A stretch of DNA of 64,000 bases from Allobosea lathyri (GTDB lineage: Bacteria > Pseudomonadota > Alphaproteobacteria > Rhizobiales > Beijerinckiaceae), in NCBI RefSeq assembly GCF_900108245.1, contig NZ_FNUY01000001.1, positions 310,001 to 374,000 on the forward strand, read 5' to 3'. The translations under genes and the position numbers were made by a program. Below are positions 35,357-44,227 of this stretch, in pieces (position 1 is the first letter of the stretch; every line of letters begins with the position of its first letter). Below the pieces are notes generated by a model. The model saw nothing but the letters and a program-made list of their open reading frames with translations. It was not told the origin of the DNA and did no database searches.

Positions 35357-37684
35357 TCAGGCGACGTGGCGGCCGCCGCGGGGGGCGAGCTGCGACAGCG
35401 GTTCAGGCTTGCCGAAGAGGAAGCCTTGCGCGCGCTGGGCGCCCAGCAGCTGCACGGCGATGCGCTGCTGCTCGGTCTCTATGCCCTCGACGACGACATT
35501 CATCTGGAGCCGGCGCGCAAGCTGGCAGACGGCTTCGATGATCGCCTTGGACGCTTCGCTCGAATGCACGCTTCTGGTGAAGCTCTGATCGATCTTCACC
35601 TGGGCGAAGGGGTAGGTCGAGAGATAGGCAAGCGACGAATAGCCCGTGCCGAAATCATCCAGCGCAAAGGCGACGCCCAGCGCCCGCAATTCGTCGATGA
35701 CGGCAAAGGTGACCTTGTTGTCTTCGATCAGCAGCGATTCCGTGACTTCGAGCGTCAACTGGCGCGAGCTGAGATTCGACGCGATCAGCGCCTCCTTCAC
35801 CGTCTCGACGATGCGGCGTGGCTCACGAAACTGCAGGGGTGAGATGTTGACGGAGACACCGATGCCGGGCTCCCAGGAGGCTGCGTCCTTGCAGGCCTTC
35901 TGGATCGCCCAGTCGCCCATATTGGCGATCAGGCCCGATTGCTCGGCGATCGGGATGAAGATGCCGGGAGGCACCATGCCGCGAGTCGGGTGGCGCCAGC
36001 GCATGAGGGCTTCGCGCGACACGACTTCCTGAGTCTTCAGGTCGATGATCGGCTGATAGTACAGTTCCAGCGAGCCGTCGTCGCAGGCCCCGCGCAGTTC
36101 GACCTCGATCTCGTGCCGCTCGAGCATCTCCTCGGCCATGGCCGGGTTGAAGAACATCAGCGTGTTGCGGCCGGCGCCCTTGGCCTTGTAGAGCGCGGTA
36201 TCTGCATGGCGCAGCAGGTCGGCGGGGTTTGCGCCGTCATGGGGCGCCATCGCGATGCCGATGCTGGCCGTGACGTAGACGGTCTTGTTGTCGAGGTGGA
36301 AGACCTTGGTCATCGCGTCGATCATGCGCTGGGCAATGCTCGTCACCATCGCATGGCTCGCCGATGGCAGGATCAGCAGGAATTCGTCGCCACCGAACCG
36401 GGCCAGGAGATCGTTGCTCCGGATCACGCCGCGCAGGCGGTTGGCCGTCTCCATCAGCACGCGATCGCCAATGTCGTGGCCTAGATTGTCGTTGACCTGC
36501 TTGAAGCCGTCGAGATCGACATAGAGCAGGGCGAAAGCTTCTCCGGTTCGCTCCAGCTTCGCGAAGGAATCCTGGATATTCGTGTTGTACTCGAAGCGAT
36601 TGGCGAGACCGGTGAGCTCATCGAAACGCGCCATCTGCTCGATGCGTGCCTCGGTCGCCTTCCGCTCGGTCGCGTCTTCGGTCAGCATCAGGATGCCGCC
36701 CTCGGCCGCCGGTGCGAAGGTGATGACGAGCACAAGCCCGCTGCGCGTCACGACCTCGCGGCTGGCTGCCTGCTGCGTGGCCTGAACGGTCGTGAGCGCC
36801 ATCCTGATGTCGCGCAATTGCTCGGGCCCGATCACCTGTCGTTCGACGAGGAAGCGCGCGATCGCGGTCAGGGGCGTGCCAGGTAGGGCCAGCGTTTCGG
36901 GAAGGCCATAGAGCAAACGGTGCGGCGCGTTGCTGATCGCCAGCTTGAGACCGCGATCGAACATCGCCAGCCCATGGATCATCGTATTCAGCGCAGCGTC
37001 GAGGGTCAGATTCTGCGAGTGCAGGGCCGATGCGAGCGCCTTCGACTGCTTCGTCGCGTCGCTCAGCGCGAGCAGGTTGCGGTGCAGCGAATTGGTGATG
37101 GCGATGTTGGCGGCGACATACAGAAACGCGAAATAGCCGATATAGTGATAGTAGACGTTGTGCGCCTTGATCAGTCCGACTGCCATCGGAACGCAGAAGG
37201 TCAGTAGCTGGACCGCGACGAATTTCGGCCGACCGGCATTGCGCGAGACATAGCCGGATGCAAGCGCGATCGTCGAGGACACCGAGGTGATGTGGGCGGC
37301 GGCATCGTCGGTGAAGACCAGCGCGGCATAGCAGCTGTAGCCGAGCACCGCGCTGAACGCTGTCGCGCCCATGAAATAGTCGCGATCCCAACGCCGCGTA
37401 TCGGCGAAGCTGTCGTCGGAGTGGTCCCGTCGGCGATAGGAGATGACGGTCATCAGCCGCAGGATCACGACCACGGACACCAGCGCCGTCAGGCCGAGAA
37501 AAAGGTCCATGCCGGTCGAGACCCAGCACAGGAACGGAGTCAGGATGCCAGCGATCCCGCCGGGAATGATCGAGGCGGGCGACGAGAAGAGCGAATGGAC
37601 CAGCAGCCGATAACCGGACAGGTCGAGGCTTTCGCCCTGATCGCGCGCGCCAGCGTTCACCAGTCGCTTGAGAGCGCCCGCCAT
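35357..37684 (-). CDS. Membrane-bound GGDEF-EAL protein (cyclic di-GMP synthesis/hydrolysis)
   Basis: A 775-residue protein. The N-terminal ~200 residues hold about five membrane segments of an unclassified sensor domain. A PAS-like domain follows (about 225-340, starting TLDAALNTMIHGLAMFDRGLKLAISNAP). GGDEF is at 431-435 (ARFGGDEFLLIL) with an inhibitory I-site RSND just upstream. EAL is intact at 558-560 (SREALMRWRHP), with LEVTES, DDFGTGYSS and VEGIET. Both halves look catalytically complete. It lies downstream of the RpfF-like gene on the same strand (145-base gap), suggesting a joint role in signalling; no receptor domain for fatty-acid signals is recognisable. Confidence 0.93.
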   Translation of the reverse strand: MAGALKRLVNAGARDQGESLDLSGYRLLVHSLFSSPASIIPGGIAGILTPFLCWVSTGMDLFLGLTALVSVVVILRLMTVISYRRRDHSDDSFADTRRWDRDYFMGATAFSAVLGYSCYAALVFTDDAAAHITSVSSTIALASGYVSRNAGRPKFVAVQLLTFCVPMAVGLIKAHNVYYHYIGYFAFLYVAANIAITNSLHRNLLALSDATKQSKALASALHSQNLTLDAALNTMIHGLAMFDRGLKLAISNAPHRLLYGLPETLALPGTPLTAIARFLVERQVIGPEQLRDIRMALTTVQATQQAASREVVTRSGLVLVITFAPAAEGGILMLTEDATERKATEARIEQMARFDELTGLANRFEYNTNIQDSFAKLERTGEAFALLYVDLDGFKQVNDNLGHDIGDRVLMETANRLRGVIRSNDLLARFGGDEFLLILPSASHAMVTSIAQRMIDAMTKVFHLDNKTVYVTASIGIAMAPHDGANPADLLRHADTALYKAKGAGRNTLMFFNPAMAEEMLERHEIEVELRGACDDGSLELYYQPIIDLKTQEVVSREALMRWRHPTRGMVPPGIFIPIAEQSGLIANMGDWAIQKACKDAASWEPGIGVSVNISPLQFREPRRIVETVKEALIASNLSSRQLTLEVTESLLIEDNKVTFAVIDELRALGVAFALDDFGTGYSSLAYLSTYPFAQVKIDQSFTRSVHSSEASKAIIEAVCQLARRLQMNVVVEGIETEQQRIAVQLLGAQRAQGFLFGKPEPLSQLAPRGGRHVA

Positions 37685-37749
37685 CTACTCCTGCCTTCTG
37701 ACGACCGCGCCGGGTGGCGCCGACGCGCGACACGTGGAAATCCACGTCA

Positions 37750-37764
37750 TCTAAAAGATTTAGA
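37750..37764. promoter_or_regulatory. Dyad upstream of the GGDEF-EAL gene
   Basis: TCTAAA (37750-37755) and TTTAGA (37759-37764) form a perfect inverted repeat around a three-base centre, in an A/T-rich patch 66 bases before the GGDEF-EAL start and beyond the end of the RpfF-like gene. It could be an operator or part of the promoter. The stem is too short and T-poor for a terminator. Confidence 0.4.
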
Positions 37765-37829
37765 CGCTCAGAAGTAAATGTTTCGTATGATCGTGCAGGT
37801 TGTAGGTGCTGCGGGCCAGTCGGGAAGGT

Positions 37830-38771
37830 TTAAGCTGAGACCAGATGACGCTGGTAGACGCGCGCTAGCATTCGATCCTGCGTTTGCGCAATCCGCTGCA
37901 ATTTCGAGATCGCGCTCGGGCTGAGCCGCAGCATGCAATCGGTCCAGATCTGGCCGAGATGTTCGAGTTCCGTGCGCAGATCGCCGGCGCGGCGGTTGAA
38001 GGCGGAGAACAGCGCCGTCTTGGCAGCGTGGATCGGCAATGAGTCGCTCGCATATTTGCGAATCCAGGCCTCGCCGGTGCCGGTCGGGACGACGGCTTCG
38101 AGAGCGCCGGCTTCCATGAACTGCTGGGCGGTCAGTTCCTCGCCCGAAAGCAGCATCTGCTCGGCGGCCCGGGGCCCCATGCGACGCGACAGGATCGCCA
38201 CCGCGGTGATCGGGAAGTGGTTGAACTTGATCTCGGGGTAAACGAACGACGCCTGCTCCTCCGCGATCATCACATTGCAGGAGCGCGGCGCATCGATGCC
38301 TCCGCCGATGGCCTTGGCGTGGATCGTCGAGAGCGTCACGACGAGGCCGTTCAGGCCGCTCGCATTCCAGACGGCGCCCTCGCTCGACAACCGCGCATAT
38401 TCCGCAAGCGCGGCGCGATCGTTCTTGGCCAGGCAGTCGAGATAGAAATCGAGATCGCCGCCGAGCGTGAAGAACGGGCCGGCACCACGGAAGGCGAGGA
38501 AGCGCACGGGCGCCCGATGATACTGATCCGGCGCACCCCATAGGGCGAAGATCGCGCTTTGGATCTTCACCAGGCTGTCGAGCAGCTGGAGCGTGAAGAC
38601 AGGCTTCAGCTCCGGCCGGATCGTGACCCAAAGCGTCTTGATCTCAGGCTCGTAGGCCAGCTGCACCTCGGGCAGGAACCCGGCCCGGTGCCTGATGGAA
38701 TCGATGACCTCACAACTTTCGATCACCGCCGAGGCGGTACGGTCGGTGATCGTAGCGAGTGATTGGAACAT
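37830..38771 (-). CDS. RpfF-like crotonase-fold enzyme (putative DSF synthase)
   Basis: A 313-residue crotonase-fold protein in the RpfF style: FLAFRGAGPFFTLGGDLDFYLDCL, then HAKAIGGGIDAPRSCNVMIAEEQASFVYPEIKFNHFPITAVAILSRRMG. RpfF makes the diffusible cis-2-enoic fatty acid signal using two glutamates (141 and 161 in Xanthomonas). The second is kept here as E180. The first aligns with D160 in GGGID; the 20-residue spacing is preserved. Asp in place of Glu may alter the dehydratase or thioesterase balance. It starts at ATG 38771 and sits upstream of a GGDEF-EAL gene on the same strand, typical company for DSF systems. No rpfC/rpfG is present in the window. Confidence 0.8.
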   Translation of the reverse strand: MFQSLATITDRTASAVIESCEVIDSIRHRAGFLPEVQLAYEPEIKTLWVTIRPELKPVFTLQLLDSLVKIQSAIFALWGAPDQYHRAPVRFLAFRGAGPFFTLGGDLDFYLDCLAKNDRAALAEYARLSSEGAVWNASGLNGLVVTLSTIHAKAIGGGIDAPRSCNVMIAEEQASFVYPEIKFNHFPITAVAILSRRMGPRAAEQMLLSGEELTAQQFMEAGALEAVVPTGTGEAWIRKYASDSLPIHAAKTALFSAFNRRAGDLRTELEHLGQIWTDCMLRLSPSAISKLQRIAQTQDRMLARVYQRHLVSA

Positions 38772-38825
38772 GCCGCTGCTCTCATGTTGCTGCGCACCAA
38801 GGACGCCTGAGCAGGGTAATCGAAG

Positions 38826-38872
38826 TTAATGAACTGTAAACGCAATCCGGCGGAAATGGTTAATTCCATTAA
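38826..38872 (-). promoter_or_regulatory. CtrA-box-like sites upstream of the RpfF-like gene
   Basis: On the minus strand, toward the RpfF-like gene, 38872-38856 reads TTAATGGAATTAACCAT, which contains the exact half-site TTAACCAT known for the alphaproteobacterial cell-cycle regulator CtrA. Closer to the gene, 38840-38826 reads TTTACAGTTCATTAA, one mismatch from the full consensus TTAA-N7-TTAA. The sites lie about 55 to 100 bases upstream of the start codon, in a distinctly A/T-rich stretch. AATGG (38855-38859) and CCATT (38866-38870) also form a dyad. Confidence 0.45.
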
Positions 38873-39263
38873 GTTTTCTGGTTTACCTATGGTGATGGCG
38901 AGGGTTGAAGATTTCGTGCCGATGCATGAGCGCCGGACGCAGGTGCGGTTGAGCAACGCCCGTGCCGAGCTGCACGAAACGCGAAAAATTCTATGAAAAG
39001 AGTGTGCCTGCGCAGCGGCGCCGCCATTGAGGAGAACGACATTCTCCAGCCGCGCGTCGGGCGGGAGGCAGGCATGTTCTCGCACTGGAATTCCCAAGGT
39101 TCGGCCGGGGAATCTGCAGGTTCGGCCTGGCCATCCTTGGACACAATGAGCCTATGGTGCTGTTCTGGAGCACACCGCTTGTCCGAATCCGCGCGCGGCG
39201 CTATCGATGCGCCGCGAATTCGCCGCGATCCGAGCGTTGAACCTTTGATGCCGAGTTGATGCC
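38873..39263. other. Intergenic region before the murA cluster
   Basis: About 390 bases without a gene I can support. An 88-codon frame at 38993-39259 exists, but its composition (rich in Ser, Arg, Cys, no domain text) is not persuasive. The promoter for the small protein and murA should lie here. Two copies of GGTTCGGCC lie near 39097 and 39119. Confidence 0.35.
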
Positions 39264-39425
39264 GTGAACCGCCAGACGTCCGATGACGAGAAGAAGGCGC
39301 GCCTTGCCGCTGCCCTTCGCGAGAACCTGAAGCGCCGCAAGGCGCAGGCTCGTGCTCGCCGCTCGGACGAGGCGGTCGCTCAGGAACCGGCATCGCAAGC
39401 CCAGGCCGAATCCTCCCGGTCCTGA
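39264..39425 (+). CDS. Small highly basic protein upstream of murA
   Basis: A 53-residue protein from GTG 39264: it opens MNRQTSDDEKKARLAAALRE and continues NLKRRKAQARARRSDE. The centre is a charged helix dense in Lys and Arg, with a short Ala/Gln/Ser tail. Small proteins of this kind, with a KRRKAQAR segment, precede murA in other Hyphomicrobiales, which supports its reality. It ends 56 bases before murA on the same strand. Function unknown; the composition suggests nucleic-acid or ribosome binding, but this is a guess. Confidence 0.7.
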   Translation: MNRQTSDDEKKARLAAALRENLKRRKAQARARRSDEAVAQEPASQAQAESSRS

Positions 39426-39481
39426 TTCTTCCCATGCGCCGCGGGGCCTTTCTGCTCCGGCCGGCTTAGCAGGACCTGACG

Positions 39482-40771
39482 ATGGACAAGATCCGCATCA
39501 CCGGCGGCCAGCGCCTCAATGGCTCGATTCCGATCTCGGGCGCGAAGAACGCAGCCTTGCCGCTGATGATAGCGAGCCTGCTGACCGACGAGACGCTGAC
39601 GCTCGCCAATGTGCCGCGCCTCTCCGACGTCAGCTCGCTCTCGCGCATCCTGTCGAACCATGGCGTCGACCGTTCTATCGCCGGCAAGCGCATCGGCCAG
39701 TCCGCCGAAACCGGCCAGACGATTGCGCTGACGGCCCGCCAGATCGTCGACACCTGCGCGCCCTATGAACTCGTCTCGACCATGCGCGCGAGCTTCTGGG
39801 TCATTGCGCCGATCCTGGCCCGCATGGGGGAGGCTAAGGTCTCCCTGCCGGGTGGCTGCGCCATCGGCACGCGCCCGGTCGATCTTCTGCTGATGGCGCT
39901 GGAGAAGCTCGGCGCCGAGATCGAGATCGAGAACGGCTACGCGCTGGCGCGGGCTCCCAAGGGGCTGAAGGGCGCCGAAATCGTTTTCCCGAAGGTGACG
40001 GTGGGCGGCACGCATACGGCGCTGATGGCTGCCGTGCTGGCGCAGGGCACGACGGTGATCGAGAACGCCGCGCGCGAACCCGAGGTAACGGACCTCGCCG
40101 CCTGCCTGATCAAGATGGGCGCGAAGATCGAGGGCGCGGGCACCTCGCGCATCGTCGTGACGGGTGTCGCGCGCCTTGGCGGCGCCCATCACGCCGTCCT
40201 GCCGGACAGGATCGAGACCGGTACCTATGCCATGGCAGTGGCGATGACCGGTGGCGATGTGCTGCTCGAGGGCGCGCGGCCGGATCTGCTGCAGTCTGCG
40301 CTCGACGTGCTCGTCAAGGCCGGCGTTGATGTGAGTTCCACGAATGAAGGCATCCGCGTGCGTCGCAACGGCCAGGCGTTGAACGCCGTTGATGTCGACA
40401 CCGACCCCTTCCCGGGCTTCCCGACCGATCTCCAGGCTCAGTTCATGGCCCTGATGACGCGGGCGAAGGGCACCTCGCGCATTCGCGAGACCATCTTCGA
40501 GAACCGTTTCATGCATGTTCAGGAACTGGCGCGGTTGGGCGCGAAGATCCGGCTCGACGGCGATGCAGCCCATGTCGAGGGGGTCGCCAAGCTCACAGGC
40601 GCGCCGGTGATGGCGACGGATCTGCGCGCCTCTGTCTCCCTCGTCATCGGGGGGCTCGCCGCCGAAGGCGACACCACGATCAACCGCGTCTACCATCTCG
40701 ATCGCGGTTTTGAGGCGCTGGAAGCGAAATTGACCCGTTGCGGCGCCGTCGTCGAACGTATCAGCAGTTGA
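39482..40771 (+). CDS. murA: UDP-N-acetylglucosamine 1-carboxyvinyltransferase
   Basis: A 429-residue protein with the EPSP-synthase-like fold. It opens [36 protein letters not shown]. The catalytic Cys loop is intact as [16 protein letters not shown], followed by [32 protein letters not shown] and [18 protein letters not shown]. It makes the first committed step of peptidoglycan synthesis, transferring enolpyruvyl from PEP to UDP-GlcNAc. It has the Cys form, so fosfomycin sensitivity is expected on family knowledge. The DUF2948 and hisD genes follow in the same direction. Confidence 0.97.
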   Translation: MDKIRITGGQRLNGSIPISGAKNAALPLMIASLLTDETLTLANVPRLSDVSSLSRILSNHGVDRSIAGKRIGQSAETGQTIALTARQIVDTCAPYELVSTMRASFWVIAPILARMGEAKVSLPGGCAIGTRPVDLLLMALEKLGAEIEIENGYALARAPKGLKGAEIVFPKVTVGGTHTALMAAVLAQGTTVIENAAREPEVTDLAACLIKMGAKIEGAGTSRIVVTGVARLGGAHHAVLPDRIETGTYAMAVAMTGGDVLLEGARPDLLQSALDVLVKAGVDVSSTNEGIRVRRNGQALNAVDVDTDPFPGFPTDLQAQFMALMTRAKGTSRIRETIFENRFMHVQELARLGAKIRLDGDAAHVEGVAKLTGAPVMATDLRASVSLVIGGLAAEGDTTINRVYHLDRGFEALEAKLTRCGAVVERISS

Positions 40772-40802
40772 CGTTGGCGAAGCGCCTCGCCAGAACACCC
40801 TG

Positions 40803-41249
40803 ATGTCGGACGATGTCGCAGACCCGTTGAAGCTCATCGCGCTTGATGCGGATGATCTGGCGATTGTTTCAGCCCACCTCCAGGACGCCGTCCTGAAGGT
40901 GGCGGACTTCGTCTATCTCCCTGCCGAGAGGCGTTTTGCGCTCGCCGCACGCCGTTTTGATTGGGAGGGTGCTCAGCACGGCCATCGCCGGCGCAGGCTG
41001 GCGGCCTTGCATTTCGAGCGCGTGTCGAGTGTTCGGAGCTCGAAGCTCGACCCGAAGGCGACAGATCAGGTGCTGAGCCTGCTGGCGATCACCTTCGCGA
41101 CGACCGATGATCCGGCCGGCATCGTCACGCTGAATTTTTCCGACGGCGCAGCGATCCAGCTCCAGGTCGAATGCATCGAGGCCCAGATGAAGGACCTTGG
41201 TCCGGTCTGGGAGGCGGTGGCGACGCCGGAGCATCCCAACGGCGCCTGA
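40803..41249 (+). CDS. DUF2948 family protein
   Basis: A 148-residue protein: MSDDVADPLKLIALDADDLAIVSAHLQDAVLKVADFVYLPAERRFALAARRFDWE, then HRRRRLAALHFERV and DPAGIVTLNFSDGAAIQLQVECIEAQMKDLGPVWEA. This is the DUF2948 pattern, characteristic of alphaproteobacteria and regularly between murA and hisD. It starts 31 bases after murA. No catalytic motif or membrane segment is visible; function unknown. Confidence 0.88.
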   Translation: MSDDVADPLKLIALDADDLAIVSAHLQDAVLKVADFVYLPAERRFALAARRFDWEGAQHGHRRRRLAALHFERVSSVRSSKLDPKATDQVLSLLAITFATTDDPAGIVTLNFSDGAAIQLQVECIEAQMKDLGPVWEAVATPEHPNGA

Positions 41250-41352
41250 CCGTTCTTAGGGAACATGGTACCGAACGGCCGCTCCGGAATGATCGAACCT
41301 GGCGACATGATCCTCCAGGCCATCGACAAGAGACAGATTTCAGGGATTTGCG

Positions 41353-42645
41353 ATGCCAATCAGGCTCGATGACAAGGAGGCATGCTTCGAGCAGGATTTT
41401 GCCGCTCTCCTATCCGCCAAGCGCGAAGTCTCGGAAGAGGTCGACCGCGTCGCGGCCGATATCATCGCCGAGGTCAGGGCAGATGGCGACAAGGCCGTCA
41501 CGGCCTTCACCAGCCGCTTCGACGGCCTCGACCTGACCCCGGAGCGCCTGCGCGTCAGCGAGGCCGAGATCGAAGCCGCCATCGCGGCCTGCTCGCCGGA
41601 ACTGCTCGCGGCGCTGGAAACGGCGCGCGAGCGGATCGAGACCTATCACCTGCGCCAGAAGCCGGCGGATTCCTGGTCGACGGACGCGATCGGCGTCGGG
41701 AGCGGCTGGCGCTGGAGCGCGATCGAGGCCGTCGGCCTCTACGTGCCCGGCGGCACGGCGAGCTATCCCTCCTCGGTCCTGATGAACGCGATCCCCGCCA
41801 AAGTCGCAGGAGTTCCTCGCGTCGTCATGGTCGCGCCGACGCCGCGTGGCGAGACCAACCCGCTGGTGCTGGCGGCTGCAAGGCTTGCCGGTGTCGACGA
41901 GGTCTATCGCATCGGCGGGGCGCAGGCGGTTGCCGCGCTCGCCTATGGCACGAAGACCATCGCGCCCGTGGCCAAGATCGTCGGCCCCGGCAATGCCTAT
42001 GTCGCCGCCGCCAAGCGCCGCGTCTTCGGCCAGGTCGGGATCGACATGATCGCGGGCCCCTCCGAAGTGCTCGTCATCGCAGACAGCACCGCCAATCCCA
42101 ATTGGATCGCCGCCGACCTGCTGGCGCAGGCCGAGCACGACGCCTCGGCCCAGTCGATTCTGCTGACGGACGATGCAGGGCTGGCAGCCGAGGTCGAAAA
42201 GGCCGTCATCGCGCAACTCGCGACGCTGCCGCGCGCCGAGATCGCCGGCCGAAGCTGGAAGGATTTCGGCGCAGTGATCCTCGTCTCGGATCTGGAAGGC
42301 GCGATCCCGCTGGTCGACCGGCTGGCACCCGAGCATCTCGAGATCATGACGGCCGATCCCGAGCGCCTTTCGGGCATGATCCGCAATGCCGGCGCGATTT
42401 TCCTGGGCGGTCATACGCCCGAGGCGATCGGCGACTATGTCGGAGGGCCCAATCATGTCCTGCCGACGGCGCGCTCGGCCCGCTTCTCCTCAGGTCTAGG
42501 CGTCGTCGATTTCATGAAGCGGACCTCGCTGCTGAAATGCGGCCCTGATGCCCTGCGCGCCCTGGCCCCGGCCGCGACGCAACTCGCCGAGGCCGAGGGC
42601 TTGCAGGCGCATGGCCGTTCCGTGACGATCAGGCTCAATCTCTGA
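41353..42645 (+). CDS. hisD: Histidinol dehydrogenase
   Basis: A 430-residue protein of the normal length. Family landmarks: [97 protein letters not shown] (zinc ligands Gln and His), and [10 protein letters not shown] plus [13 protein letters not shown] with catalytic Glu-His. It catalyses the last two steps of histidine synthesis, NAD-dependent oxidation of histidinol to histidine. No other his genes are in the window. Confidence 0.97.
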   Translation: MPIRLDDKEACFEQDFAALLSAKREVSEEVDRVAADIIAEVRADGDKAVTAFTSRFDGLDLTPERLRVSEAEIEAAIAACSPELLAALETARERIETYHLRQKPADSWSTDAIGVGSGWRWSAIEAVGLYVPGGTASYPSSVLMNAIPAKVAGVPRVVMVAPTPRGETNPLVLAAARLAGVDEVYRIGGAQAVAALAYGTKTIAPVAKIVGPGNAYVAAAKRRVFGQVGIDMIAGPSEVLVIADSTANPNWIAADLLAQAEHDASAQSILLTDDAGLAAEVEKAVIAQLATLPRAEIAGRSWKDFGAVILVSDLEGAIPLVDRLAPEHLEIMTADPERLSGMIRNAGAIFLGGHTPEAIGDYVGGPNHVLPTARSARFSSGLGVVDFMKRTSLLKCGPDALRALAPAATQLAEAEGLQAHGRSVTIRLNL

Positions 42646-42694
42646 GCGCGGCACGGCTGGGTGCTTTCAAGTGAATTGGGGGAACGGAGGTTCG

Positions 42695-43183
42695 ATGTCC
42701 GAAGGCTCACCACCCTCCAAGCAATGCCTGGTTGCCGTCACGCTCGACGAATCGTCTCTCGGCAGGGGCTCTCCTGATCAGGAGCATGAGCGGGCGGTCG
42801 CAATCTACGACCTGATCGAGCGCAACCAGTTCGCGCTCCCCGATCACAATGGCGGTCCCTACCGCGCCCATCTCGCATTGGTCGAGCGCCGGCTGGTCTT
42901 CGAGATCACGCAGGTCGATGGCTCTCCTGTCGTTACGCACCACCTCTCGCTGACGCCGTTCAGGCGCATCGTGAAGGACTATGAGATGGTCTGCGAGAGC
43001 TACTACGCCGCCATCCGTACGGCGACGCCGGCACAGATCGAGGCGATCGATATGGGGCGGCGCGGTCTGCATGACGAGGCTGCCGGCATTCTGGTGGACC
43101 GGCTGGCGAGCAAGGTCGAGATCGATTTCGATACGGCCAGACGCTTCTTCACCCTGATCTATGCGCTGCACTGGAAAGGCTGA
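42695..43183 (+). CDS. UPF0262 family protein
   Basis: About 162 residues from ATG 42695, behind CGGAGG (42685-42690). Landmarks are [81 protein letters not shown] and [18 protein letters not shown], the UPF0262 pattern. It follows hisD by 49 bases and precedes the phosphatase gene by three bases, the conserved alphaproteobacterial order. Function unknown. Confidence 0.92.
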   Translation: MSEGSPPSKQCLVAVTLDESSLGRGSPDQEHERAVAIYDLIERNQFALPDHNGGPYRAHLALVERRLVFEITQVDGSPVVTHHLSLTPFRRIVKDYEMVCESYYAAIRTATPAQIEAIDMGRRGLHDEAAGILVDRLASKVEIDFDTARRFFTLIYALHWKG

Positions 43184-43186
43184 CGC

Positions 43187-43633
43187 TTGGAGCCCGCGGC
43201 GCCTCGCAAGGTCCAGAGCGTCCTGTTCATGTGCGCGCAGAACGCGGTGCGTTCGCCTATGGCCGAAGCGATGGCCAAGCATTTCTTCGGCAAATCGATC
43301 TATGTCCAGTCGGCCGGCGCTCGCAAGGGCGAGGTCGACGGCTTTACGCTCACGGTTCTCGACGAGATCGGCATCGATGCTCACAAGCACAGGCCGAAAT
43401 CCATCGATGAGCTCGAAGAGTGGGAGGGGCTGAATTTCGACCTGATCATCTCGCTTTCGCCGGAGGCCCACCACCGCGCGCTCGATCTGACACGCACTGT
43501 CGCAGCCGAGGTCGAATACTGGCCGACAGCCGATCCCACGGCCGTGCAGGGTTCGCGCGAGCAGATGCTGGAGGCCTATCGCGAAGTCCGCGACGGCTTG
43601 ATGCGCCGGATCACGGAACGGCTGAAGCCCTGA
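43187..43633 (+). CDS. Low-molecular-weight phosphotyrosine phosphatase family protein
   Basis: A 148-residue protein starting at TTG 43187, directly after the UPF0262 stop. The CX5R loop is VLFMCAQNAVRSPMAEAMA, and a catalytic-Asp-type loop is in YWPTADPTAVQGSREQMLEAYREVRD. The next in-frame ATG would cut off the strand before the catalytic loop, so the TTG start is required. It could be a protein-tyrosine phosphatase or an arsenate-reductase-like enzyme; the DP loop favours a phosphatase. It is the last of the conserved hisD-UPF0262-phosphatase string. Confidence 0.88.
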   Translation: MEPAAPRKVQSVLFMCAQNAVRSPMAEAMAKHFFGKSIYVQSAGARKGEVDGFTLTVLDEIGIDAHKHRPKSIDELEEWEGLNFDLIISLSPEAHHRALDLTRTVAAEVEYWPTADPTAVQGSREQMLEAYREVRDGLMRRITERLKP

Positions 43634-43765
43634 GGCGCGGTTACCTCGCCCAGGTCGAAACGTGCAGCGCACTGCGGCGGGCCGTTGGGTGGCTGCCGGG
43701 AGCTCGACGTTGGAAGGTAAATGCGCGCGAAACCATGCGGGAAAGGTCCACGCGGAGCCCTTTCC

Positions 43766-43781
43766 TTAAGTAAAATTTTAC
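43766..43781. promoter_or_regulatory. A/T-rich palindrome upstream of the chemoreceptor operon
   Basis: GTAAAATTTTAC (43770-43781) is a perfect 12-bp palindrome in an otherwise GC-rich region. Reading from 43766 it is TTAA-N7-TTTA, one mismatch from the CtrA consensus TTAA-N7-TTAA. It lies about 65 bases before the start of the small membrane protein. It is a candidate promoter element or regulator site for the following two-gene operon. Confidence 0.4.
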
Positions 43782-43846
43782 AGGAATCGCATGAATACGA
43801 CGGGCCGCGCGATCGATGAGCGGCTGCCTGGGAGTGTTGATCATCA

Positions 43847-44227
43847 ATGCCACCGAAGTTTCCGGTCGGTGCTGCAGACGGTGACGACAGAGCTCTGTCG
43901 GGCATTGACGGCCTCATCATCGCTTTCGTTTTTCTGCTGGCCAGCGTTGCCGCGGCAAGCAGCCTGCCACAGACCGCGCCGCAGCAAGGGGCGCCGATGG
44001 CGGTCCTCTTTCCACCCTGGATTTCGAGAGCCGATGCCATTGCCAGCAGTTTCGCTGCCGGGCATCTGGTGCTCCGCACCGGGCGTTTGTCTTCCATCGT
44101 GATCGTGGCGTCCGGAACGGAGGCCTCCACGAGAATGGCAAGGCCAGCGGGCGCATGGATGACGCTGGCACTCGCTGGCCTCGCCGGTTGTCTCGACATG
44201 CCCGTTACGCTGGAGCCGTCACCATGA
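43847..44227 (+). CDS. Hypothetical membrane protein overlapping the chemoreceptor gene
   Basis: A 126-residue protein with an N-terminal membrane segment (about 21-40, GLIIAFVFLLASVAAASSLP) and a C-terminal domain containing VLFPPWISRADAIASSFAAGHLVLRTGRLSSIVIVAS and GAWMTLALAGLAGCLD. I recognise no named family, but the FPPW and VVRTG-like pattern recurs in small alphaproteobacterial proteins of this kind. Its stop overlaps the start of the MCP gene (ATGA), supporting a real, cotranslated gene. It is possibly a partner of the chemoreceptor. Confidence 0.65.
   Translation: MPPKFPVGAADGDDRALSGIDGLIIAFVFLLASVAAASSLPQTAPQQGAPMAVLFPPWISRADAIASSFAAGHLVLRTGRLSSIVIVASGTEASTRMARPAGAWMTLALAGLAGCLDMPVTLEPSP

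Noticed and set aside
38993-39259. 88-codon plus-strand frame before the murA cluster
   Set aside because: Composition is Ser/Arg/Cys-rich without a ribosome site or any family resemblance; not enough support for a gene.
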